Positions 28,389 to 39,538 of a DNA stretch of 64,000 nucleotides are shown one piece after another. The stretch covers positions 1 through 64,000 of the forward strand of contig NZ_BOOG01000019.1 in the NCBI RefSeq assembly GCF_016863115.1, read 5' to 3'. The notes beneath the pieces are model-generated. The model worked only from the letters and a program-made list of their open reading frames with translations. It had not been told where the DNA came from and did not search any database. Source of the DNA: Sphaerimonospora thailandensis. GTDB taxonomy: Bacteria; Actinomycetota; Actinomycetes; Streptosporangiales; Streptosporangiaceae. Position 1 is the stretch's first letter, and each line of letters opens with the position of its first letter. The position numbers and the translations under genes are program-made.

Positions 28389-29327
28389 GTGATCCCCCTG
28401 CACCCCAAGGTCGTCGCCCTCGGCGGCGGCCACGGCCTCTACGCCTCCCTGTCCGCGCTCAGGACCGTGACCGACGATCTCACCGCCGTGGTGACCGTCG
28501 CCGACGACGGGGGCTCCAGCGGCCGTCTCAGGCGTGAACTGGGCGTGTTGCCGCCCGGCGACCTGCGGATGGCCCTCGCCGCGCTGTGCGGTGACGACGA
28601 GTGGGGGAAAACCTGGAGCGAGGTCGTCCAGCACCGGTTCCGCAGTGAGGGGGAGCTGCACGGCCACGCCGTCGGCAACCTCCTCATCGTCGCCCTCTGG
28701 GAGTTGCTCGGCGACCCGGTGAAGGGTCTGGAGTGGGTGGGGCGGCTGCTGGGCGCGCACGGCAGAGTGCTGCCGATGGCCTCGGTGCCGCTCGACATCC
28801 AGGCCGAGGTCGAGCTGGACGGGCGGATCACGACCATCCGGGGGCAGGTGGCGTGCGCGCTCACCCCGGGCCGGGTCCGGTCGATCTCGCTGCTGCCTTC
28901 CGACCCCCCCGCCTGCCCGCAGGCCGTAACGGCGATCGAGGAGGCCGACTGGGTGGTCTTCGGGCCGGGTTCGTGGTTCACCAGCGTGCTGCCGCACCTC
29001 AAGGTGCCGGCGCTGGCCCGCGCGCTGCACACGACGCGGGCGAAACGGCTGGTGATCCTGAATCTGGCCCCGCAGCCGGGGGAGACCGACGGCTTCTCCC
29101 CTGAGAAGCACCTGGAGGTGCTCCGGGAGCACGCCCCCGATCTGTCCGTCGACGCGGTCATCGCCGACTGTGGCGTGGTGGGTGATCAGCTGGCGCTCGA
29201 GAAGGCGGCGGCGTCGATGGGGGGCCGCTTGGTTTTGGCCGATGTGGGGGCTTCTGACGGATCTGCGCGGCACGATGGACCACGTCTTGCCGCGGTCCTG
29301 GACGAGATTTTCCATGGAAAGCGGTGA
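28389..29327 (+). CDS. yvcK: YvcK/CofD-like gluconeogenesis factor
   Basis: This 312-residue protein has the CofD/YvcK glycine motif VVALGGGHGLYASL at residues 7-20, followed by VTVADDGGSSGRLRRELG and GNLLIVALWE. YvcK proteins bind UDP-sugars, are needed for growth on gluconeogenic carbon sources and affect cell-wall synthesis; mycobacterial CuvA is the equivalent. It starts at GTG 28389, 40 bases after rapZ, without a strong ribosome binding site. It is followed by whiA after 62 bases. Confidence 0.92.
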   Translation: MIPLHPKVVALGGGHGLYASLSALRTVTDDLTAVVTVADDGGSSGRLRRELGVLPPGDLRMALAALCGDDEWGKTWSEVVQHRFRSEGELHGHAVGNLLIVALWELLGDPVKGLEWVGRLLGAHGRVLPMASVPLDIQAEVELDGRITTIRGQVACALTPGRVRSISLLPSDPPACPQAVTAIEEADWVVFGPGSWFTSVLPHLKVPALARALHTTRAKRLVILNLAPQPGETDGFSPEKHLEVLREHAPDLSVDAVIADCGVVGDQLALEKAAASMGGRLVLADVGASDGSARHDGPRLAAVLDEIFHGKR

Positions 29328-29389
29328 TTGCCTCCTCCGAACCTGCGAGAGACTGACGGCAGAGTCTGTTTTGGGGGAGGCACGCGCAG

Positions 29390-30370
29390 ATGGCCATGAC
29401 GGGTGTGGTGAAGGATGAGCTGAGCCGTCTTACGGTGCTCAAGCCCTGTTGCCGCAAGGCCGAGGTCTCGACGCTGCTGCGATTCGCGAGCGGCCTGCAC
29501 CTCGTCGGCGGGCGGATCGTGATCGAAGCGGAGCTCGACACCAACGTCACCGCACGACGGCTGATCAAGGACATCGGCGAGGTGTTCGGCCACAAGGCCG
29601 AGGTGCTCGTGCTGGCCCCGGCCGGGCTGCGCAAGGGTTCGCGCTACCTGGTGCGCGTCTACCGGGACGGCGACGCGCTGGCCAGGCAGACCGGCCTCAT
29701 CGACAACCACGGCAGACCCGTACGGGGGCTGCCTCGGCAGGTGGTCTCCGGGGCCACCTGCGACGCCGAGGCGGCCTGGCGCGGGGCCTTCCTCGCGCAC
29801 GGCTCGCTCACCGAGCCCGGCCGCTCGATGTCCCTGGAGGTGACCTGCCCCGGTCCCGAGGCGGCGCTGGCGCTGGTCGGCTCGGCCCGGCGGCTGAAAA
29901 TCCACGCCAAGGCCCGGGAGGTGCGGGGCGTCGACCGGGTCGTGGTCCGCGACGGCGACGCGATCAGCGCGCTGCTCACCCGCATGGGCGCCCATGACAG
30001 CGTGCTGGCCTGGGAGGAGCGGCGGATGCGCCGCGAGGTGCGGGCCACCGCCAACCGCCTGGCCAACTTCGACGACGCCAATCTGCGCAGATCGGCCCGC
30101 GCCGCGGTCGCCGCCGGGGCGCGTGTGCAGCGGGCCCTGGAGATCCTCGGCGACGAGGCGCCCGAGCATCTGGTGATCGCCGGGCGGCTACGGGTGGAGC
30201 ACAAACAGGCGTCCCTGGAGGAGCTGGGCCAGATCGCCGACCCGCCGCTGACCAAGGACGCGATCGCCGGCCGGATCCGCCGCCTGCTCGCCATGGCGGA
30301 CAAGAGAGCGCAGGATCTCGGCATCGCCAACACCGAGGCGAACCTCACCGCCGACATGCTGACCCAGTGA
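29390..30370 (+). CDS. whiA: sporulation transcription factor WhiA
   Basis: This 326-residue protein combines an N-terminal LAGLIDADG-type homing-endonuclease-like fold ([20 protein letters not shown]) with a C-terminal helix-turn-helix ([20 protein letters not shown]). WhiA controls the switch from aerial growth to sporulation septation, together with WhiB, in Streptomyces and is conserved more widely in Gram-positives. ATG 29390 is preceded by GGGGGAGG. It ends the uvrC-rapZ-yvcK-whiA block and is followed by gap, the classical actinobacterial order. Confidence 0.95.
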   Translation: MAMTGVVKDELSRLTVLKPCCRKAEVSTLLRFASGLHLVGGRIVIEAELDTNVTARRLIKDIGEVFGHKAEVLVLAPAGLRKGSRYLVRVYRDGDALARQTGLIDNHGRPVRGLPRQVVSGATCDAEAAWRGAFLAHGSLTEPGRSMSLEVTCPGPEAALALVGSARRLKIHAKAREVRGVDRVVVRDGDAISALLTRMGAHDSVLAWEERRMRREVRATANRLANFDDANLRRSARAAVAAGARVQRALEILGDEAPEHLVIAGRLRVEHKQASLEELGQIADPPLTKDAIAGRIRRLLAMADKRAQDLGIANTEANLTADMLTQ

Positions 30371-30422
30371 TGGAGGCCCCGTGGTCTACACCAATTTGGG
30401 GCGCGATAGGGTCTGTGATTGA

Positions 30423-32671
<2,249 letters not shown>

Positions 32672-32677
32672 GACAAG

Positions 32678-33457
32678 ATGGCCCGCAAGCCGCTCATCGC
32701 CGGCAACTGGAAGATGAACCTCAACCACCTCGAGGCCATCAACCTGGTTCAGAAGCTGGCGTTCTCGCTCACCGACCGCGACTACGACGCCGTCGACGTC
32801 GCGGTGCTCCCGCCGTTCACCGACCTGCGCAGCGTGCAGACGCTGGTCGACGGCGACAGGCTGCGCATCGTGTACGGCGCGCAGGACGTGTCGCGGCACG
32901 ACTCCGGGGCCTACACCGGGGAGATCTCCGGCGCGATGCTCGCCAAGCTCGGCTGCACGTTCACCCTGGTCGGCCACTCGGAGCGGCGGCAGTACCACGC
33001 CGAGGACGAGGCGCTCTGCAACGCCAAGGTCAAGGCGGCCTACCGGCATTCGCTGACGCCGATCCTGTGCGTCGGCGAGGGCCTGCCGATCCGGCAGGAG
33101 GGCCGCCACGTCGAGCACACGCTCGCCCAGTTGGCCGGGGCGCTCGACGGTGTCCCCGCCGAGCAGGCCAGGTCGATCGTCGTGGCGTACGAGCCGGTCT
33201 GGGCGATCGGCACCGGTGAGGTCGCCACCCCGGCGGACGCCCAGGAGGTGTGCGGGGCCATCCGCACCCGCCTCGCCGACCTGTACGGCGGCGACGTGGC
33301 CGGTGAGGTGCGTGTCCTCTACGGCGGCTCGGTGAAGTCGGACAACATCGCCGGTATCATGGCGCAACCCGACATCGATGGCGCCCTCGTCGGCGGGGCC
33401 AGCCTCGATCAAGGGGAGTTCGTAAAGATTTGCCGCTTTGGTGAAATCTCCGGCTAG
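32678..33457 (+). CDS. tpiA: triosephosphate isomerase
   Basis: This 259-residue TIM barrel interconverts dihydroxyacetone phosphate and glyceraldehyde 3-phosphate. The substrate Lys is in GNWKMN, the electrophilic His in [10 protein letters not shown], and the catalytic Glu in [12 protein letters not shown]; the phosphate gripper YGGSVK and the GALVGGASL segment are present. ATG 32678 follows pgk by 6 bases. A strong 14-bp hairpin beginning 10 bases after the stop probably ends the gap-pgk-tpiA transcript. Confidence 0.97.
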   Translation: MARKPLIAGNWKMNLNHLEAINLVQKLAFSLTDRDYDAVDVAVLPPFTDLRSVQTLVDGDRLRIVYGAQDVSRHDSGAYTGEISGAMLAKLGCTFTLVGHSERRQYHAEDEALCNAKVKAAYRHSLTPILCVGEGLPIRQEGRHVEHTLAQLAGALDGVPAEQARSIVVAYEPVWAIGTGEVATPADAQEVCGAIRTRLADLYGGDVAGEVRVLYGGSVKSDNIAGIMAQPDIDGALVGGASLDQGEFVKICRFGEISG

Positions 33458-33466
33458 GTGAGTGAT

Positions 33467-33504
33467 TATGGGGGTGCGACTTGACAGCAGGTCGTACCCT
33501 CATA
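33467..33504 (+). terminator. 14-bp hairpin between tpiA and secG
   Basis: TATGGGGGTGCGAC (33467-33480) pairs with GTCGTACCCTCATA (33491-33504) with only two G-U pairs. The 10-base loop begins with a perfect -35 hexamer, TTGACA (33481-33486), and TAAGGC at 33503-33508 follows after 16 bases. The site may therefore be both a terminator for tpiA and part of the secG promoter. Confidence 0.65.
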
Positions 33505-33579
33505 AGGCAAGATTGAACCATCACGCCCGATGATCGTGCACACGGACCGTGCGCACGCCCGGACATAGGAACAGGTCTA

Positions 33580-33810
33580 GTGGAACTCGGAATCTCCATC
33601 GCTCTCATCCTGTCGAGCGCTCTGATGGTGCTGCTCGTCCTGCTTCACAAAGGCAAGGGCGGCGGTCTGTCGGACATGTTCGGCGGCGGTTTCTCGTCGT
33701 CCTTCGGCGGGTCCTCCGTGGTGGAGCGCAACCTGGACCGGCTCACCGTCATCACCGGCATCATCTGGTTCGTCTGCATCATCGCGCTGGGCCTGATGCT
33801 CAAGCCTTAG
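33580..33810 (+). CDS. secG: preprotein translocase subunit SecG
   Basis: This 76-residue protein has two membrane helices (ISIALILSSALMVLLVLL and LTVITGIIWFVCIIALGLML) joined by the loop HKGKGGGLSDMFGGG typical of SecG. It assists SecYE during protein export. GTG 33580 follows GGAACAGGTCTA. The position after tpiA is conserved in actinobacteria. Confidence 0.95.
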   Translation: MELGISIALILSSALMVLLVLLHKGKGGGLSDMFGGGFSSSFGGSSVVERNLDRLTVITGIIWFVCIIALGLMLKP

Positions 33811-33897
33811 GTCTGATGCCCCCCGCTGTACGGCGGCAGCGCATGAGTGAGATTCACCACCCCCGTGGGCGGGGGGAACAAGGCAAGGAGTTCTTCG

Positions 33898-34245
33898 GTG
33901 GGTAGTGGCAACGCGATCCGTGGCAGCCGAGTCGGCGCGGGCCCGATGGGAGAGGCCGAGCGCGGCGAGGCGGCCCCCCGGGTACGGGTCTCGTTCTGGT
34001 GCGCGAACATGCACGAGACGCGCCCGAGTTTCGCCAGCGACGCTGCGGTTCCCGAGCTGTGGGACTGCCCGCGTTGCGGTCTTCCGGCGGGCCAGGACAG
34101 TGCGAATCCGCCGGCTCCGCCGAGGAACGAGCCGTACAAGACGCACCTCGCGTACGTGAAGGAGCGCCGCAGCGACAAGGACGGCGCGCAGATCCTCGCC
34201 GAGGCCCTGGAGCGGCTGCGCTCCTCCTCGCGCCCGATCTACTGA
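33898..34245 (+). CDS. rbpA: RNA polymerase-binding protein RbpA
   Basis: This 115-residue protein stabilises RNA polymerase holoenzyme with principal sigma factors and promotes open-complex formation. The zinc ligands are visible as C35, H39, C57 and C60 (WCANMHETRP, then WDCPRCGLPAG), one position off the S. coelicolor numbering. The sigma-interaction helix KDGAQILAEALERLRS ends the protein. GTG 33898 has AAGGAG at 33885-33890; the upstream in-frame ATG at 33847 is not needed. A long hairpin downstream separates it from the convergent amidohydrolase. Confidence 0.95.
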   Translation: MGSGNAIRGSRVGAGPMGEAERGEAAPRVRVSFWCANMHETRPSFASDAAVPELWDCPRCGLPAGQDSANPPAPPRNEPYKTHLAYVKERRSDKDGAQILAEALERLRSSSRPIY

Positions 34246-34270
34246 CCGGTCATCCGGTTTTCGGTCCAAC

Positions 34271-34304
34271 GAAGGCCCTCCCCGCCGATGCGGAGAGGGC
34301 CTTC
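34271..34304. terminator. bidirectional terminator between rbpA and the amidohydrolase
   Basis: GAAGGCCCTC (34271-34280) pairs perfectly with GAGGGCCTTC (34295-34304), and the loop can add a CCGC/GCGG stem. It lies between convergent genes. Confidence 0.85.
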
Positions 34305-34345
34305 GGCGTGTCCGGATCGAGGCCCCGAGGCATCGAGGGCAGGGC

Positions 34346-36007
34346 TCAGCCGTGGACGAGCCGCCCGTCGACGAAGGTCATCCGCACCCGAGTCGTCCAG
34401 ATCTCCTTGGGGTCGAGCGTGAACGGATCCCGGTCGAGCACCACGAGGTCGGCGGGCCTGCCCTCCTCGATCGTCCCGGCCGGTGAGCCGTTCAGCCGGG
34501 CCGATCCCGCCGTGTAAGCGGTCATGACCGTCCTGAGGTCGATGCTCTGGCCGGGCAGGAACGGAGTCTGCGCGGTGGGATAGGACGCGTGAACCGACCC
34601 TCCCGGCTCGGTGCGGTTGACCGCGACGTGCATGCCCTGCAGCGGGTCGGCCGACGACACCGGCCAGTCGGAGCCCGCCGCGAGGCGGGTGCCGTGCCGT
34701 ACGAGATCGGCGAAGGGATACTGCCAGGACGAGCGCTCCGTGCCGAGGTACGGAATGCACAGCTCGTCCATCTGCGCGTGGTGGGTGGCCCACAGCGGCT
34801 GCAGGTTCGCGGTCACGCCGAGCTCGGCGAAGCGCGGCACGTCCTGCGGCGTGATGATCTGCAGGTGGGCGATGTGGTGGCGGTTGCCCGGGTCGGTCCC
34901 GGTCAGGGCGTCCAGGGCCTCTCGTACGGCACGTTCGCCGATGGCGTGGAAGTGGACCTGGAACCCCAGAGCGTCGAGCTCCTTGACGTACACCTTGAGC
35001 AGCGCGGGGTCCACGTAGGAGAGGCCACGGCCCAGTTCGGGACCGCCGCAGCGGCAGTAGGGCTCGATGACGGCGGCGGTGAAGTTCTCCGCGATGCCGT
35101 CCTGCATGATCTTCACGGCGGTGGCCCGGAACCGGTCCAGGCCCTCGGCCCTGGCCCGCCGCTCGACCAGGCCGGGAACCTGCTCGGCCCCCCGCGCGCG
35201 GTCCCACCACAGCGCGCCGACCACCCGAGCGGTGAGGCGGCCGGACGAGGCGGCGGACAGATACGCGGGAAGCTGGTCGTCCGAGCCGGCGTACGACCCC
35301 ACGATCGCGTCCTGCCACCCGGTGACGCCCAGGGAGAACAGGTGTGCCTGCGCGTCGAGCAGGGCCGCCACCAGGTCGCCGGGGGTCGGACGCGGGGTGA
35401 GCAGGCCGACCAGGTCCATCGCGCCCTCGTGCAGCACCCCGCTGGGCGTGCCGTCGGGATCCCGCTCGATGCGGCCGTCCGCGGGGTCGAGGGTGTCCCG
35501 GGTGATCCCGGCCAGCTCCAGCGCCCGGGTGTTGACCCAGGCGGCGTGGTGGTCGCGCTGGATCAGGTACGCCGGGCGGTCGAGGAAGTCGAGCTGGGAC
35601 CGATGGGGGAGGCCGCCCGGGAAGGCCGACATGTCCCACCCGCCGCCGTCGATCCACTCCTTGGATGGATTTTTCGCGGCATAGTCGGATATAGCGCTGA
35701 GGTAGGCGTCGAGGCCGTACACCTGGGCCAGATCACACCTGGCCCGCTCCAGCCCGGCCTGCACCGGGTGCATGTGCGCGTCGGTGAAGCCCGGAGTGAG
35801 CAGGCCACCGTCCAGGTCGACCGGCTCGGCCCCGGGCGAGAGCCGTACGAGATCGGCCTCGGCGCCCACGGCGGCGATGACGCCGTCGCGGACGAGGACC
35901 GCCTCGGCGAAGCCGCCGGAACCGGAGCCGGAGCCGCCGGAGTCACGGGAGTTGACGGCGTGCGGAGTGAAGGCGCGGCCGCCGCGGAACAGGATGTCTG
36001 AGCTCAC
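34346..36007 (-). CDS. YtcJ-like metal-dependent amidohydrolase
   Basis: This 553-residue amidohydrolase has the first metal motif GFTDAHMHP near residues 74-82, a lysine/histidine-rich middle (FQVHFHAIGERAV, HHIAHLQII) and the C-terminal Asp in AAGSDWPVSSADP. The YtcJ-like branch acts on amides or carbamates, often unknown. GTG 36007 has GCGGAAGACGG upstream. Its start lies 15 bases after the FAD-oxidoreductase stop, so the two form an operon, perhaps for uptake and breakdown of one amine or amide compound. Confidence 0.85.
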   Translation of the reverse strand: MSSDILFRGGRAFTPHAVNSRDSGGSGSGSGGFAEAVLVRDGVIAAVGAEADLVRLSPGAEPVDLDGGLLTPGFTDAHMHPVQAGLERARCDLAQVYGLDAYLSAISDYAAKNPSKEWIDGGGWDMSAFPGGLPHRSQLDFLDRPAYLIQRDHHAAWVNTRALELAGITRDTLDPADGRIERDPDGTPSGVLHEGAMDLVGLLTPRPTPGDLVAALLDAQAHLFSLGVTGWQDAIVGSYAGSDDQLPAYLSAASSGRLTARVVGALWWDRARGAEQVPGLVERRARAEGLDRFRATAVKIMQDGIAENFTAAVIEPYCRCGGPELGRGLSYVDPALLKVYVKELDALGFQVHFHAIGERAVREALDALTGTDPGNRHHIAHLQIITPQDVPRFAELGVTANLQPLWATHHAQMDELCIPYLGTERSSWQYPFADLVRHGTRLAAGSDWPVSSADPLQGMHVAVNRTEPGGSVHASYPTAQTPFLPGQSIDLRTVMTAYTAGSARLNGSPAGTIEEGRPADLVVLDRDPFTLDPKEIWTTRVRMTFVDGRLVHG

Positions 36008-36022
36008 AGTGCCGTCTTCCGC

Positions 36023-37420
36023 TCAGTGACCGGTGATGAGGTCGGCGATCTTGGCGAGTGCGGAGGTCCGTTCCGCCCCCCGGCTCTCGCGGGCGTCGGC
36101 CATGCGGTAGAGGCGGTACATCGAGTGCACGCCCAGCCAGCGTAGTGGCTCGGGCTCCCATGCGCGGACCCGCCGGTCCACCCACGGCAGCACGCTCAAC
36201 TCGCTCTCACGCCGGAGCACGAGGTCCCGGAGCGTACGGCCGGCCAGGTTGGTGGTGGTCACGCCGTGCCCGGTGTAGCCGCCCGCCCAGCCCAGACCGG
36301 TCTCCCGGTCCAGGTGCACGGTCGAACACCAGTCGCGCGGCACGCCGAGCACACCCGACCACGCGTGCGCCACCCGGAACCCGGCCACGGCCGGGAAGAA
36401 CGAGGTGAGCAGGCCCCACAGCGCGTCGATCGTCCAGGTCGGGGTGTGCCCGCGGTCGTCGATCCTCGACCCGTAGAGGTACGGCTTGCCGCGGCCGCCG
36501 AAGGCGATCCGGTCGTCGGCCGTCCGCTGGGCGTACATGTAGTAGTGCGCCATGTCCCCGAGCAGTTCGCGGCCGTTCCACCCGATCTCCGCCCACACGT
36601 CCTCCGGCAGCGGCTCGGTGACGATCATCGAGCTGTTCATCGGCAGCCAGTCGCGGTGGTGGCCGGGGATGGCCGCGGTGAACCCCTCGGTGCAGCGCAG
36701 CACGTAGGGGGCGGTCACCGTGCCGTACGGGGTGACCGCCCTGCCGCGGGAGATCTCGGTGACCGGGGTCCGCTCGTAGACCTCCACCCCGAGGTTCCGT
36801 ACGGCCCGGGCCAGGCCGCGGGCGAGCTTCGCGGGCTGGATCCGCGCGCAGTGCGGGCTCCAGGTGGCCCCGGTCGCGCCCGACACCCGCAGCCGGGACT
36901 CCATCTCACCCCTGGTGAGCAGGCGGACGTCCGCCTCGGTCCACCCCCACTGCCGCTGGTAGTTCAGTTCCTCGCGGAGCCGGACGTCCTGGGCGGTGCT
37001 TCTCGCGACCGTGAGCAGGCCGCCCTTGACGACGTCGGCCTCGATGCCCTCGGCGGCGGCGACCCGGATGACCTCGTCGATCGTCTCGAACATGGCACGC
37101 TGGAGCCGCTTGGCGGCGTCCGGGCTGTGCGTCTTCGCGTACCGCTCCGGCGACCCGGCGAGCGCCCCGGTCAGCCAGCCGCCGTTGCGGCCGGAGGCGC
37201 CGAACCCGGCGAACTCCTTCTCCAGGACGACGACCCGCAGGTGAGGCTCGGCCTTCTTCAGGTAGTAGGCGGTCCACAGGCCCGTGTATCCGGCGCCGAC
37301 GATGGCCACATCGGCCTTGAGGTCGCCGTCGAGCGGCTCGCCGGGCTCGGGGACGCCGAGGGACCGATACCAGAAGGACACCTCGCCGTTGGCGAAGTCC
37401 GGCGTCAGCGGAGCGCTCAT
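36023..37420 (-). CDS. FAD-dependent amine/amino-acid oxidoreductase
   Basis: This 465-residue protein starts at the Met at 37420 (an in-frame Met three codons earlier is possible). The FAD-binding Rossmann motif VAIVGAGYTGLWTAYYL is near residue 36, followed by VLEKEFAGFGASGRNGG, which fits the DadA/PuuB type of amine oxidase. The C-terminal GYTGHGVTTTNLAGRTL contacts FAD. The substrate is unknown, but the linked amidohydrolase suggests sequential attack on an amide or polyamine-like compound. It lies 143 bases from the ABM-domain gene. Confidence 0.85.
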   Translation of the reverse strand: MSAPLTPDFANGEVSFWYRSLGVPEPGEPLDGDLKADVAIVGAGYTGLWTAYYLKKAEPHLRVVVLEKEFAGFGASGRNGGWLTGALAGSPERYAKTHSPDAAKRLQRAMFETIDEVIRVAAAEGIEADVVKGGLLTVARSTAQDVRLREELNYQRQWGWTEADVRLLTRGEMESRLRVSGATGATWSPHCARIQPAKLARGLARAVRNLGVEVYERTPVTEISRGRAVTPYGTVTAPYVLRCTEGFTAAIPGHHRDWLPMNSSMIVTEPLPEDVWAEIGWNGRELLGDMAHYYMYAQRTADDRIAFGGRGKPYLYGSRIDDRGHTPTWTIDALWGLLTSFFPAVAGFRVAHAWSGVLGVPRDWCSTVHLDRETGLGWAGGYTGHGVTTTNLAGRTLRDLVLRRESELSVLPWVDRRVRAWEPEPLRWLGVHSMYRLYRMADARESRGAERTSALAKIADLITGH

Positions 37421-37562
37421 GCCGCACATCCTGCTGTATCCGCGTCAGCTACACCAAGTCGCAACCGAAGCCATCGGTAGATCTGGACAGACATGCGGAT
37501 AACGGTAGTCCTGGTCGAATAAGCTCCGACGGGACGGTCGGCTTCGAGTGCTCCCTTGCTCC

Positions 37563-37907
37563 CTAGTCCGCCTGGCGCTGGAAGTCGTAGGCCCGTTCGA
37601 CCTTGGCCACGTGCACGGCGAACGACTGGTACCAGCGTGCGCGGCCCTCGGCACGGGTCACGGCATGCGCGACGTGGTCACGCCAGGCCCGGATCGACTC
37701 TTCGTCGCGCCAGTACGACACCGTGATCCCCAGCCCGTCGGACCCGCGCGCCGAGTCGACGCCGAGGAACCCCGGCTGCTCGGCGGCGAGCCGGACCATC
37801 TCCGCGGCACGCTCTCCGTAGCCGTTGTCACCGTCGGTACGGACCGAGGTGAACACCACGGCGTAGTAGGGCGGCTCAGGCGGCGCGGCCGGGGCCAGGT
37901 CGGTCAT
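37563..37907 (-). CDS. ABM-domain monooxygenase-like protein
   Basis: This 114-residue protein has the antibiotic biosynthesis monooxygenase fold pattern: PPYYAVVFTSVR, then AAEQPGFLGVDSARG, then ITVSYWRDEESIRAWRDHVAH. Such dimeric alpha/beta barrels include heme-degrading and quinone-forming enzymes, though many have no known substrate. Met 37907 has GGAGGTGCTC upstream, better than the longer ORF start. It diverges from the frameshifted methyltransferase. Confidence 0.8.
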   Translation of the reverse strand: MTDLAPAAPPEPPYYAVVFTSVRTDGDNGYGERAAEMVRLAAEQPGFLGVDSARGSDGLGITVSYWRDEESIRAWRDHVAHAVTRAEGRARWYQSFAVHVAKVERAYDFQRQAD

Positions 37908-38006
37908 GAGCACCTCCAGAGACACTGGATCGACACTCGCCGCATGATCTCACGCACTCGTCGCGAGCCGCGACGGCGCGGGACTGAGGGTCTATCGTCG
38001 CTTCTC

Positions 38007-38659
38007 ATGACCGGAAGATCCTCCCACCTGAGTGCGACAGCGGAGGCCTACGACGCCGTCGCCGTCCAATACGCCGAATTAGTCCGGGACGAGCTCGACC
38101 ATGTGCCGCTGGATCGCGCCATGCTCGCCGCGTTCGCCGACTTCGTACGGCAGGCCGGGGGCGGGACCGTCGCCGAGCTCGGCTGTGGCCCGGGTCGTGT
38201 GACGGCGCACCTGCGGGGTCTGGGACTGGACGTCTTCGGGGTCGACCTGTCGCCGGTGATGATCGATCTTGCCCGCGGCGCCTACCCGGACCTGCGCTTC
38301 GAGGTCGGCTCGATGGACGCCCTGGACCTGGCCGACGGCGAACTGGCCGGCATCGTCTGCTGGTACTCGATCATCCATACCCCTCCGGAGGAACTGGCGT
38401 CCTACTTCGCCGAGTTCCGCCGCGTGCTGGCCCCGGGCGGCCACCTCCTGCTCGGCTTCTTCGAGTCAGAGGGTGGAGAGGTGGCCGCCTTCGACCACAG
38501 GGTGACGACGGCCTACCGACGGCCTACCGATGGCCGATCGACGACCTCGCGGTGGTCGCCCGCGAGTCTCGGTTCGCCGAAGTCGGCCGAATGCTGCGCG
38601 AGCCCCGGGATGTGGAACGATTCCGCCAGGGCCGCCTGCTGATGCGCCGAGTTCCGTAG
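38007..38659 (+). pseudogene. SAM-dependent methyltransferase broken by an 11-bp duplication
   Basis: The first 168 codons encode a class I methyltransferase (AELGCGPGRVTAHLRGLGLD, then VDLSPVMIDLAR, then GGHLLLGFFES). At 38508-38529 the unit acggcctaccg is duplicated in tandem, shifting the frame by two; the current ORF then runs through non-family sequence to 38642. Removing one copy restores TAYRWPIDDLAVVARESRF and a family-typical end, VERFRQGRLLMRRVP, stopping at 38659. ATG 38007 is the likely start. As sequenced, the last quarter of the domain is lost, so activity is doubtful. A sequencing error is possible but an exact 11-bp duplication is an unusual one. Confidence 0.85.
38508..38529 (+). 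repeat. 11-bp perfect tandem duplication
   Basis: acggcctaccg at 38508-38518 is repeated immediately at 38519-38529. It sits inside the methyltransferase coding frame and causes its frameshift. Confidence 0.95.
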
Positions 38660-38984
38660 CGGGGCACAAGCCAGAGGACGTGGCCCGGCCGCGCGCTCGG
38701 GCGACGTGCGATCCGCTTCGCCGTCGGCGGGCTCGCGTACCCGACGCCCAGCACCACTGCGTCGTGTCCCACACTCTCCGCCGCCATGGTCATGCGGTCA
38801 CCGCTTTGTGTCCAGTCCCGACCGCGGGTTTCTCCATATTTGAACTTCATGGACATCTCGGGCGATTGGCATTTACTTCTCGTATTTTCATTGAATTAGT
38901 CAGCGAAAAATCTTGCCATTTCGATGTCGAGCATGAGACTATTCAGATAGATGTTCGAATGAGGGTTGGCTGGGAGGGAATTCC
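38660..38984. other. gene-free stretch with an AT-rich promoter-like segment
   Basis: No gene is supported here. Roughly 38836-38960 is AT-rich (about 60 percent by eye) in a genome that is otherwise close to 70 percent GC. TTGCCA (38913-38918) followed after 18 bases by GACTAT (38937-38942) could be a promoter for the gene at 38985. A minus-strand ORF across 38524-38856 has no ribosome binding site and overlaps the methyltransferase. Confidence 0.5.
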
Positions 38985-39464
38985 GTGGAGCAGTCCGTGG
39001 AGAACGAGGAACTCGTGACGCCGGGACGGCCGAGGCGGATGGCGCTGCGTTTGGCGGAGCTGAGGCCGATCAAGCCGGCGGAACTGGACATGCTCCAGGG
39101 GATGTCCGATCCGAATGCGCCGCCTTCCCAGGCTCCGCCCTCTGCTCCGTCCCTGCTGAGCGAGGAGGAGTGGGCCCGGATGCAGGAGGAGGAGCAGGCA
39201 GAAGCAGCGGCACACCCTCGTGTGGAGGCGTGTTCCGCGGGCGGTTCGCATACCCGGTCACGGCCACAGCAGCCGAGCCGCGGGCCTCGCGTTTCGGATG
39301 TCACTCGCGGTGCGCGCAGGAGAGCCCGCTCCCGCCATCGAGCGCGAGCATGGCCATCGGATCCTGGAGGCGGGATCGCGGACACCGGTGTCGCGGTGAA
39401 CGGTTCCGCTGAGGCCATCTGCCCATATGCCGACTCTCATGGCGGGGTACAAGCTCGGTTGTAG
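38985..39464 (+). CDS. small Glu/Pro-rich hypothetical protein
   Basis: This ORF of 159 residues starts at GTG 38985 with GGGAGG at 38972-38977. Residues 1-75 look like a real protein: a basic helix (RRMALRLAELRPIKPAELDM), a Pro/Ser linker and an acidic helix (LLSEEEWARMQEEEQAEAA). After about residue 80 the composition turns to Arg/Ser/Gly with rare codons, and the frame simply runs on to a stop inside the start region of the next gene. The C-terminal half may be read-through of an ancestral end. I do not recognise a family. Confidence 0.45.
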   Translation: MEQSVENEELVTPGRPRRMALRLAELRPIKPAELDMLQGMSDPNAPPSQAPPSAPSLLSEEEWARMQEEEQAEAAAHPRVEACSAGGSHTRSRPQQPSRGPRVSDVTRGARRRARSRHRARAWPSDPGGGIADTGVAVNGSAEAICPYADSHGGVQARL

Positions 39465-39538
39465 ATCTCGAAGAGGCGGCGGAGCGGCTGTACGGCCTGG
39501 CGCTGGGTGAGTTCACGGCGGCACGCGATGCTCTCGCA

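Noticed and set aside
33811-33897. SigR-type promoter (GGAAT-N18-GTT) for rbpA as in Streptomyces
   Set aside because: No matching pair of elements is visible in the 87-base secG-rbpA spacer.
38524-38856. Minus-strand ORF opposite the methyltransferase end
   Set aside because: It has no ribosome binding site and its C-terminal half is antisense to the methyltransferase. The first 45 residues are not family-like enough to call.
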